A DNA stretch of 64,000 bases, from assembly GCF_013085465.1 (NCBI RefSeq), contig NZ_CP049838.1, positions 3,968,001 to 4,032,000 on the forward strand, given 5' to 3'. The DNA is from Streptomyces asoensis. GTDB taxonomy: Bacteria; Actinomycetota; Actinomycetes; Streptomycetales; Streptomycetaceae. The notes beneath the pieces were generated by a model that saw only the letters and a program-made list of their open reading frames with translations, was not told the DNA's origin and made no database searches. This document shows positions 40,566-48,411 of the stretch, piece after piece; the first letter of the stretch is position 1; every line of letters starts with the position of its first letter. Both the position numbers and the translations under genes were made by a program.

Positions 40566-42731
40566 TCACTCCCCCTTGCCGGCGCGGAGTTCGAGGACGA
40601 GACGGGTGAGAGCAGTCCTGACCGGGTGGCTGGTGACATCGGTCGCCCCTCGGAACTTCGCGCGACGTGTGCCTGGCGCGAAACGCAGGATCCCGTCCTC
40701 CACCTCACAGCCCTCGACGGCCACCAGTTCTGCCCAGTCCAGTTTCGGGCGGCCGCCTGAGCGCACGTCGAGCTGGGCGACCGGCATCATCGGGACGATC
40801 TCGTCACCGCGCGGAATGCTCACTTCCGCGGTGATCCGCCACTCACCGTCGTCTCCGACCGTCGCGTCGAGCCCGGCCAGGACGGGAACCACCGGCCCGG
40901 ACGGCGCCTTGGCCTTGGGCCTCGTCTTCACTGTCAATGCCTTGCGCAGCGCCTCACCGCCTTCGCGGCTGCCGCGCTTGGGCCGCGCGACGAGTTCTCT
41001 CACCGCGCTGTTGACCTCGGTGGTCAGTGTGTTGATCCGCCGGTACGCGGAAGGTGACCAGCGCAGGGTCAACTCCTCGGTCTGCCCCCAGCGGTCATGC
41101 TCGGGCGGTTCCGCCGCGCGCAGGAATTCCTCGGCCTCCTTCGCGAACGGAACCGATTCCCCGGCTGCCTCGCCCACCAGGAGAACGGCCTGGAACGGGT
41201 TCGTGCCGAGCGGCAGGTTCGGGACTCCGGCCGTCTTGACGGTCATACGGTTGCCCCGCAGCGAATGCACCTGGTTCTTCGCTCCGTCCCCGTTCTCGGC
41301 GTCGGTGGCCAGGTCGGTGAGCAACAAGACCGCTTGGTGTGTCCCCAGGGTCCCCCGGGCACCTCCGGACAGCGGCAGTTTCAGGGGAACACTTCGCGCC
41401 GCCACCTGGCCGGCCTCGAGCAGCCGGTCCACGGTGGTGCCCTCGTAGTGCGCTCGCAGGGCACGGGTCCGAGCTGGCTGTTCGGCGGACGGGTCCACCT
41501 GCTTCTCCGGTACAACCACTTCGCCGTTGCGAAGGGCACGAACGGAGACCTCCAAGAGGGGAAGTCTGTTGCCCCCACCGGTCATCGCGGCCCAGAAGTC
41601 GCGCCCCAGCGCCTCGACCAGACGTCGGTGCATCCTACGGATGTCGCGCGTGTCCTCGACGCCCTCCTCGTCCATGGTCTCCTCGTCGACATCGGCCCCG
41701 TTCTCCTCAAGGCTGGCCACGTCGTGCGCGCCGACGATGAGGAAGGACGTGCCGGGTTCGACGCCCTCCCGGGCGAGATGCAGACGAGCGACGGTCGCCT
41801 CGTCCGCCCAGAAGGAACGGGCGACCATCGCGCCGGGAGAATCGGGGTCGGGGCGCCCGAACCAGGCGGGGCCCGCGTACGGCTCACCGTCGACCTCCCG
41901 CCAGGGCAGTTCGAGACGTCCGATGACGCGCCGCTCCGTACGTCCCTCATGGGGCACGGACAGAGTGGAGTTGACGAGTACGAGCCCCAGGGCACTCGTG
42001 GCCCACAGGGTCGCCTTGCCCAGGCCGTATGAACCGCCCGCACCGTGCCCCGACTTGAGACTCTCCAGTTGCCGCCTGACCACGGCGGCGAACTTGCCGT
42101 CCGCGTAGTCGTCTCCGATGAGCCCTGACGCGTTGTAGTCATCGACCCGCAGCAGGACCAGGCGGCCCTTCTCGTACATGTCACGCACTCCGGCGTCCAC
42201 GACTCGGCCGACCTTCTGACTTCCCGCGCCCTCCGAGACGGCGGAGTAGTGGGGGAAGAGGTCGTTCCAGAGGATCGCCTCACGGAAGGCGTCGAGCGTA
42301 TCTCCGGTCAGCTCGTGCAGGGTGTAGCGCACCCTGACAGGGCGGCCGTTCTCGGTGAGACGTTCGTCGAGGCTGTTCTGGCAGGTCTCTCGGGCGAGTA
42401 CCTGCACGTCGGCGTCGAACGCGAAGGCCGCGGCATTGCCCAGGTCACGGCCGCCGTCGGGGTACCCGGGGCGGTGGTACCAGGTGATCGGAAGACCGGC
42501 CTGGGTATCGGTGGTGCGGGTGTGCACCGTGCCGAGGTCCGTGCCGAGCGCCTTGGCGATGTCAACCATGACAGTCGGGCGGGGCGTCGACCTTCCGGTG
42601 ATCCACGCGGAGACGGCAGCTCGAGTGACCCCGGCCTCCTTGGCCAGTTCGGCCTGCGTCTTTCCAGCGAGTTTGAGCTGACGGGCCAGCCAGGGCCCGA
42701 ACTCCTCACCTGTGTCCAACGGTGCCTCCAC
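40566..42731 (-). CDS. HTH-fused GHKL (MutL/MORC/Hsp90-fold) ATPase
   Basis: 721 aa. Residues 12-65 are an XRE-type helix-turn-helix (KTQAELAKEAGVTRAAVSAWITGRSTPRPTVMVDIAKAL). A GHKL ATPase domain follows: N-box ETCQNSLDE (Asn119), G1-like VDDYNASGLIG (197-206) and the lid motif GHGAGGSYGLGKATLW (228-243). A middle transducer part and an S5-like segment come next, then a C-terminal beta-rich region (about 600-710). Related ATPases work in MutL/MORC-associated restriction-modification systems described by Iyer and Aravind and tested as Mza. A built-in DNA-binding domain suggests it also senses its own promoter or target DNA. First gene of the operon; inverted repeats lie directly upstream. Confidence 0.8.
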   Translation of the reverse strand: MEAPLDTGEEFGPWLARQLKLAGKTQAELAKEAGVTRAAVSAWITGRSTPRPTVMVDIAKALGTDLGTVHTRTTDTQAGLPITWYHRPGYPDGGRDLGNAAAFAFDADVQVLARETCQNSLDERLTENGRPVRVRYTLHELTGDTLDAFREAILWNDLFPHYSAVSEGAGSQKVGRVVDAGVRDMYEKGRLVLLRVDDYNASGLIGDDYADGKFAAVVRRQLESLKSGHGAGGSYGLGKATLWATSALGLVLVNSTLSVPHEGRTERRVIGRLELPWREVDGEPYAGPAWFGRPDPDSPGAMVARSFWADEATVARLHLAREGVEPGTSFLIVGAHDVASLEENGADVDEETMDEEGVEDTRDIRRMHRRLVEALGRDFWAAMTGGGNRLPLLEVSVRALRNGEVVVPEKQVDPSAEQPARTRALRAHYEGTTVDRLLEAGQVAARSVPLKLPLSGGARGTLGTHQAVLLLTDLATDAENGDGAKNQVHSLRGNRMTVKTAGVPNLPLGTNPFQAVLLVGEAAGESVPFAKEAEEFLRAAEPPEHDRWGQTEELTLRWSPSAYRRINTLTTEVNSAVRELVARPKRGSREGGEALRKALTVKTRPKAKAPSGPVVPVLAGLDATVGDDGEWRITAEVSIPRGDEIVPMMPVAQLDVRSGGRPKLDWAELVAVEGCEVEDGILRFAPGTRRAKFRGATDVTSHPVRTALTRLVLELRAGKGE

Positions 42732-42787
42732 CTGCTCTTCCCCTCGAGGTCGCCCAGGGCTCGCGGGCGACTGACCAGGAGGCTAAT

Positions 42788-42820
42788 TTGACACAGCGAA
42801 CACTGTCAACCAACAGTTGA
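42788..42820. promoter_or_regulatory. Overlapping inverted repeats upstream of the HTH-GHKL gene
   Basis: TTGACA (42788) and TGTCAA (42804) are perfect inverted arms. Overlapping them, TCAAC (42806) and GTTGA (42816) form a second palindrome. On the minus strand the right-hand TTGACA is a perfect -35 hexamer for the GHKL operon, so a protein bound here would block transcription. The HTH of the GHKL protein itself is a candidate ligand. Confidence 0.5.
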
Positions 42821-42906
42821 TCGGACCTGAACGCCAGGATTACTTGGACCGGTGGCCGAGTTGCCCTACTTTGCACCCTTCTGCCCCGAAATCCACATGC
42901 GGAGCG

Positions 42907-42937
42907 CCCAACTCCGCGCCATCGAGGCGGAGTTGGG
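42907..42937. promoter_or_regulatory. Perfect 11-bp inverted repeat in the divergent defence control region
   Basis: CCCAACTCCGC and GCGGAGTTGGG flank a 9-nt loop. A smaller repeat, CACCATT/AATGGTG, follows at 42951-42977. They lie in the 525-bp gene-free region (42732-43256) between the left and right defence modules and could be an attenuating hairpin or an operator. Confidence 0.5.
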
Positions 42938-43071
42938 TTGACCCCTCGATCACCATTAGGTATTCTGAGGAATGGTGAGACTTTCACCCTGCTCGCGAAC
43001 TCGGACGGCAAGTCGAGGGAATCGGGTGGCCTGTCAGACGTATGTCAAAAATCAGCATCAAGGGTGAACTT

Positions 43072-43087
43072 GCAGGTCTAGACCAAA
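43072..43087. promoter_or_regulatory. dre-like palindrome upstream of the right defence operon
   Basis: GCAGGTCTAGACCAAA carries the perfect GGTCTAGACC core of DasR sites. With flanks, 20 of 21 bases match the site at the LPMO gene. It lies 185 bp before the small ORF at 43257 and overlaps a possible -35 (TTGCAG at 43070). Confidence 0.5.
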
Positions 43088-43256
43088 TTCGTACAAGCGC
43101 CTCCTCGTTCAAATCTAACTACTAGTCAGGCGAGCATGAGGCCTGCTAGGTTGATTTCGGCGAAACGTTTTACCCGAGATTCTCACACCTTTTTTCCGCG
43201 AGGGGTCGATCGTGCCTTCATGTACCCCTGGAGACGATGCGACAGGGGGACCTGAC

Positions 43257-43439
43257 ATGGATGGAAACTACGGCTACGACCTCGATTCGGGACGCGGCAT
43301 GAATTCGCTTCTTCTGGACATGCACATGGGAATAATCGCACCCAAGGAAGTGGCACACCTACTGAAGGGCCACCCGCGCGAAGACGAATTCTGGGCCCAT
43401 TGCCCCCAGCTGAGGGACGACACCTTCACTTCAACCTGA
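43257..43439 (+). CDS. 60-aa acidic small protein leading the defence operon
   Basis: Starts MDGNYGYDLDSGRG at ATG 43257 behind a strong AGGGGGA site; an in-frame GTG at 43212 is possible. No known domain. Acidic residues, His and Met are frequent (LLLDMHMGIIAPKEVAHLLKGHP). It precedes the 1587-aa ATPase-helicase by 208 bp on the same strand. It may be a real small protein, such as a sensor, inhibitor or leader peptide, or a chance frame with a good ribosome site. Confidence 0.45.
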   Translation: MDGNYGYDLDSGRGMNSLLLDMHMGIIAPKEVAHLLKGHPREDEFWAHCPQLRDDTFTST

Positions 43440-43647
43440 CCCCTGTCCCATCACCTCCTGCGGGCATGGGCCCACAGAGGAGAGCTCTCGCACTACCGCC
43501 TTCACCAGCACAAACGTGCCGAGGCGGCGATCACGCATCCGCTGACACCACTCGGACGCCCATGGGCCGGCTGTACGAAGTCGACGACAGCCGGCCCCTC
43601 AAATACACTTTCGCCCGGATCTTTGACATCTCAGGAGTGCAGGACCA

Positions 43648-46600
43648 GTGTCGTCTTCATTGTCTCCGGTGATTGAAACCGTAATCGAGCAATCTTCCCG
43701 TGTCCTCAAAACATATGCCGTGGATCCCGGGCTCGTAGCCGAGCACGCCAATGGAGAGCGCCGTATCACCCAGGGCGGATATGGCGATCGCCAGCTTTTC
43801 GAACTCGTCCAGAACGCGGCCGACGAAATCGCCGACGAGCCCGGCGGAAGGGTTCACGTTGTCCTCACTAAAACCCATCTGTACTGCGCGAACGAAGGAA
43901 GTCCGGTCACCGCTGAGGGTGCAGAGACAATTCTTCGGATGAGCATGTCGAAGAAGCGCGGAGGGCAGATCGGAAGGTTCGGTGTGGGCGTGAAATCGGT
44001 CCTCGTCGTGACCGACGCACCTGAATTCTTCAGCAGCACCGGAAGTTTCGGTTTCGACCGCGCCTGGTCGTACGAGCAAATCCAGAACGTGCCCGGCGTG
44101 GCCGCTCGATACGGTCCGAAATTCGATGCCCCAGTGCTACGGATGGCCCGTCCTCTCGACGCGCAGGCCGAGCGCGCCACCGACCCCGTCCTGGACGAGC
44201 TGTTGGCCTGGGCGACCACCGTCGTACGCCTGCCCCTGCTGCCGAAGGCGGACCGTCGGCTGGGTCTGGACATGCACGGCGGGCGCGCCAAAGAACACGG
44301 CGAGCCCCGCGACGAGTTTCCTGTGGGCTTCCAGCTCTTCTCACCACACGTCGCGAAAGTCGTCCTTGAGGACCGTAGGCACCTCCCTGCGGCTCGCCGG
44401 GTCCTGACCACGCGGCAGGCCGGCGACCTGCACACCGTGACGGAGGATAGGACCGGGAAGGCAAGCACCATCCGCTGGCGGGTGTTCACCACCACCCACA
44501 CTCCCGGTCCAGCGGCCCAGGCGGACGCCGGTGAACTCCACGACCGCCTCTCGCTCGACCTCTCCTGGGGGGTTCCCGCCCTACGGAAAGATCCGGAGAC
44601 CGGGCTGTACGTCAACCCGCAGATTCGTGGCCGCGGCAGGTTCTGGTCCTTCTTCCCGACCAAGTACGAGATGTCGTTGAGCGGCATCCTCAACGGAGCG
44701 TGGAAGACCAACGAGGACCGGCAGAACCTGCTCGACTCCTCACCCTTCAACCAGGAGATGATCAGGGTGTCGGCGGCGTTGGTCGTCGACTCGCTTCCCG
44801 CGCTCGCTCCCGCTGAAGACCCTGCTGCCTACCTCCCCCTGCTTCCCGGACGAGTCAAGGAGGCGATCAGCTGGGCCGACGAGTTCCTGACCCGGGAGAT
44901 CTGGGCCCGTGCCGCGACCCGTCCGTCGCTGCCCGACCAGGACGGTGTGCTGCGCGCCCCCGCCGAACTGCGTATCCACCCCCGGTTCGACAAGAAAGAC
45001 CTGAAGAGGTTGGCCGGGTGGCTGCGGACGTGGCACGAGTGCCCCGGTCGCCCCTCGAACTGGCTGCACCCGAGCGTCGAAACCGACTCCCTGCGTTCCG
45101 GAAAGGTCGAGCACATCCTCGACGCTGCCAGGCACGAGCGAGCAGACGTCCGTGCATGGCTGGAAGCTTTGGTCGAGAGCGGCACCGCCGAGGCCTCGGC
45201 GGCGGCGATCCGGATCCTCGCGAACATGATCGAGGTCGGCTCACCGTACGCGGAGGAGGCCCGCAAGGCGCACGTCGTGCTCACCGAGGAGCACGGTCTG
45301 GTCCCGCCCGTGCACGGTCGGGTGTTTCGCCGTGCGGAGGAGGGTGGGCTGCGCGAGTCCTTGGTGTACGTGGTCGACTCACTCGCCCAGGACGACTCTT
45401 TGGCACACGCGCTCGACCTTCTCGGGATCCGCGAGGCCGATGTGGAGGGGCGCTTCGTCAGCGTCCTCGACCAGGGCTTCGACGGCTACCGGGACGCCGA
45501 GTGGCAGCGGTTCTGGGAGTTGTTCCGTCGGGCTGGGATCCCCCGGCTGTCTCTCAAGGTCCTGGAACGGGTCCCCGCCCCCGGCTCGACGCTGCGCGTG
45601 CGCACCACCGACGGAAGGTTCCGGCCGATCGAGGACTGCATGCTTCCGGGCAAGGTGGTCGACGCGCGGCGTGACCCTACCGTCGCCGTCGACCTAGCCT
45701 TCCACTCCGACGACACCGCCTTCTTCAACCAGGTCGGCCTGCGAGACCGGCCCAGCACAGGAGTGCGGCCGACGGAGGGCGAGGCATGGTTCGAGGAGTA
45801 CAGGGAGGCCGTCCACTCCGCCTATCTGCGCAGCCTGGACAGCCGCGCGCCCCGCCCTTCCCTGAACCGGATGAAGGTCGAGGGAGCCGCCATCGGGGGC
45901 CCGCTCCACCTGTTCCGCGCACTCTCCGACGAGTCCCGTGCCGCCTTCCTGAAGGCACTTCCCGACGATGCCGTGGTCGACAACTGGACACTCCAGATCG
46001 GTGCGCAGAGCGGCACCCGACAGGCCGTGATCTCACCGATCCGCTGGATGCTGCGGAAGTACGGCACGGTCGCCACCTCCCAGGGGATCAAACCGCTGAA
46101 GGAAGCCGTCGGTCCTCAGCTCACCGCTTATCGCGATGTGCTGCCGGTCGCCGACCTGTCGGCCGAGAAAGCCCGCAAGCTGCGGCTCCCGTCGACGGTC
46201 GACGAGGTTCCGGCAGATCGCTGGGCCACGCTCCTCGACGAGGTGTCCCGGAGCGAGGACGACTCCTTCGTGGGCACCACCTATGTGATGCTGACCCGGT
46301 TCGGCGCGGACTTTCCCGAGGACGCCCTCACCCGCTGCCGGATCGGCGACGCCTGGGGGACCCGTCCCGACGACGAGATCACGCTCGCCGTCGGGCCCGC
46401 CGAATACGGGGTGCTCCGCGCCGAGCAAGTACCCGCGCTGCTCGTGCCGACAGTCGAGGACGCCGATCTGATGGTCGAGAAGTGGGGGATGCACCGCTAC
46501 AGCGACATGATCAGCCGGGAGACCCGTGAGGTGCTCGAAGGCGATCCTGTGCCGCTGGTCGAGCTGTACCCCGCCCTGCGCAGGCACCTCAACAGCTCCA

Positions 46601-48411
46601 ACAGGAACAGCGTGGTGCAGCGGTGCACCGAGCTGGAGGAGGTCACCCGCACGCCCAACGGCACCCAGGCCACACCCTTGGACGCCGTCCGCCAGGACGG
46701 CGTCGTCAAGGTCCGTGTCCCGCTGGATCCCGAACCGATGCTCCGCCTGATCGACCGCGAACTCGCGTTGGGCCTGGGTGCCTCCGGCTGCCGGGCCGTG
46801 CTCGAACACCAGGACCGCATGGCCCGGGACAGTGCGATGCAGACGGCCCGGAAGGCCGTGCGCGACACCTCGGACGTGGTCACCAAGATCGAGCTGCTGG
46901 TCGGGGCGGAGGCGCTCCGGATCGGTCTCCCCGAAGGGTTGATGGAGGCGGAGCTGCAAGCGACCGACGGCGTACAGCCCTCGGGGCGGCGGATCGCGCA
47001 AATGGCTTTCAACGCCCACGGCGACGGTGTCCTCCATCAGCACGCCCGCGACATCCAGGGACGGTTCCCCGACGCCCCCGTCTCCTACACCGGCTCTTCG
47101 TCCGCCGTCGCCTTCGTGTCGGACCTGAAGCTTCCGGTGTCCTTCGCGGGCTCACGGACCCCAACCCCACCGGCGTTCGAGACCGTCGAAGGCCCTCGGG
47201 ACTTCCCGAGCCTCCACGAGTACCAGGAGGACCTGGTCCGCAACATCACCACCATGCTGGACCGTCTCGCTCCCCAGCGCGGGATGCTGTCGTTGCCGAC
47301 CGGCGCGGGCAAGACCCGGGTCACCGCCGAGGCAGTGATCCGCTGGGTCAAGCGCGTCGGCGACCTGAACGGACCGCTGCTGTGGATCGCGCAGACCGAG
47401 GAACTGTGCGAACAGGCCGTGCAGAGCTGGAAGTTCGTCTGGAGCAAGGTGGGTGCGGAGCGTCCGCTGACCATAAGCCGGCTCTGGAGCGGCAACGAGG
47501 TCGGGAACATCCTCGACCACCCGCACCTGGTGGTCGCCACCGACGCCAAACTGGATCGCTGCCTGGACACCGAACCGTACACATGGCTACGGCAGGCCGC
47601 GCTGGTGATCGTGGACGAGGCCCACACCGCCGTCTCCCCGCGATACACCGCGATCCTGCGGCAGTTGGGGCTCACCCAGTACGAGACCGGTCGGCACCTC
47701 CTCGGCCTGACGGCCACGCCCTTCCGCAACACCAACGAGGAGGAGACCCGTCGTCTGGTCGGGCGCTTCGGGAACCGTCGACTCGACGAGGGTGTCTTCC
47801 CGTCCGGTGATCCGTACCGGGACCTCCAGGAGTGGGGGATGCTCGCGCAGGTGGAGCACCGCACCCTGGAAGGCGGTCGGATCGAACTGACCCGTGACGA
47901 GAAGGCTCAGGCCGAACGGATGGCGATGCTGTCCCGTGCCGCCGAGCAGCGGCTCGCCGACGACCACGCACGCAGCCGGCGCATCGTCGACTCGGTGGCC
48001 GACCTGCCCGACGACTGGCCGACGCTGCTCTTCGCCACCTCCGTCGACCACGCCAAGTACCTGGCGGCCATGCTCAACGACCGGGGGATCCGATCCGCCG
48101 CCGTGGACGCGACGACCAGCCCACAGGACCGTCGTACACGCATCGAGAAGTTCCGTGACGGACGGATCCAGGTGCTCACCAACTACGGCGTACTCACCCA
48201 GGGATTCGACGCTCCGGCCACCCGTGCCGTGGTCGTGGCCCGGCCGGTCTACAGCACCAACGTCTACCAGCAGATGATCGGTCGTGGTCTGCGCGGTCCG
48301 CTCAACGGTGGCAAGGACACCTGCCTGATCCTCAACGTCAGCGACAACATCGCGAACTTCGACACCCGACTCGCCTTCACCCAGTTCGAGCACCTGTGGA
48401 GCAGAAAGTGA
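43648..48411 (+). CDS. Sacsin-type GHKL ATPase fused to an SF2 (DEAH) helicase
   Basis: 1587 aa from GTG 43648 (AGGAG 10 nt upstream). The N-terminal ATPase of sacsin type has GYGDRQLFELVQNAADE (N-box Asn56), CANEG (80-84) and GQIGRFGVGVKSVL (106-119). About 850 residues without recognised motifs follow; they contain helical repeats and a second GRFWSFFPT...GAWKTNEDRQNLL block typical of sacsin-like proteins. A complete SF2 helicase closes the protein: Walker A PTGAGKT (1217-1223), DEAH as VDEAH (1322-1326), LGLTATPF (1352), and motif VI QQMIGRGLRG (1541-1550). A DNA-stimulated defence motor is the likely role. First gene of an operon with UvrD-like, DrmA and DrmB proteins; the stop overlaps the next start (GTGA). 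Confidence 0.85.
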   Translation: MSSSLSPVIETVIEQSSRVLKTYAVDPGLVAEHANGERRITQGGYGDRQLFELVQNAADEIADEPGGRVHVVLTKTHLYCANEGSPVTAEGAETILRMSMSKKRGGQIGRFGVGVKSVLVVTDAPEFFSSTGSFGFDRAWSYEQIQNVPGVAARYGPKFDAPVLRMARPLDAQAERATDPVLDELLAWATTVVRLPLLPKADRRLGLDMHGGRAKEHGEPRDEFPVGFQLFSPHVAKVVLEDRRHLPAARRVLTTRQAGDLHTVTEDRTGKASTIRWRVFTTTHTPGPAAQADAGELHDRLSLDLSWGVPALRKDPETGLYVNPQIRGRGRFWSFFPTKYEMSLSGILNGAWKTNEDRQNLLDSSPFNQEMIRVSAALVVDSLPALAPAEDPAAYLPLLPGRVKEAISWADEFLTREIWARAATRPSLPDQDGVLRAPAELRIHPRFDKKDLKRLAGWLRTWHECPGRPSNWLHPSVETDSLRSGKVEHILDAARHERADVRAWLEALVESGTAEASAAAIRILANMIEVGSPYAEEARKAHVVLTEEHGLVPPVHGRVFRRAEEGGLRESLVYVVDSLAQDDSLAHALDLLGIREADVEGRFVSVLDQGFDGYRDAEWQRFWELFRRAGIPRLSLKVLERVPAPGSTLRVRTTDGRFRPIEDCMLPGKVVDARRDPTVAVDLAFHSDDTAFFNQVGLRDRPSTGVRPTEGEAWFEEYREAVHSAYLRSLDSRAPRPSLNRMKVEGAAIGGPLHLFRALSDESRAAFLKALPDDAVVDNWTLQIGAQSGTRQAVISPIRWMLRKYGTVATSQGIKPLKEAVGPQLTAYRDVLPVADLSAEKARKLRLPSTVDEVPADRWATLLDEVSRSEDDSFVGTTYVMLTRFGADFPEDALTRCRIGDAWGTRPDDEITLAVGPAEYGVLRAEQVPALLVPTVEDADLMVEKWGMHRYSDMISRETREVLEGDPVPLVELYPALRRHLNSSNRNSVVQRCTELEEVTRTPNGTQATPLDAVRQDGVVKVRVPLDPEPMLRLIDRELALGLGASGCRAVLEHQDRMARDSAMQTARKAVRDTSDVVTKIELLVGAEALRIGLPEGLMEAELQATDGVQPSGRRIAQMAFNAHGDGVLHQHARDIQGRFPDAPVSYTGSSSAVAFVSDLKLPVSFAGSRTPTPPAFETVEGPRDFPSLHEYQEDLVRNITTMLDRLAPQRGMLSLPTGAGKTRVTAEAVIRWVKRVGDLNGPLLWIAQTEELCEQAVQSWKFVWSKVGAERPLTISRLWSGNEVGNILDHPHLVVATDAKLDRCLDTEPYTWLRQAALVIVDEAHTAVSPRYTAILRQLGLTQYETGRHLLGLTATPFRNTNEEETRRLVGRFGNRRLDEGVFPSGDPYRDLQEWGMLAQVEHRTLEGGRIELTRDEKAQAERMAMLSRAAEQRLADDHARSRRIVDSVADLPDDWPTLLFATSVDHAKYLAAMLNDRGIRSAAVDATTSPQDRRTRIEKFRDGRIQVLTNYGVLTQGFDAPATRAVVVARPVYSTNVYQQMIGRGLRGPLNGGKDTCLILNVSDNIANFDTRLAFTQFEHLWSRK

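Noticed and set aside
43400..43672. 90-codon open frame between the small leader and the fusion ATPase
   Set aside because: No ribosome site, overlaps both neighbours, and composition is unlike coding sequence.
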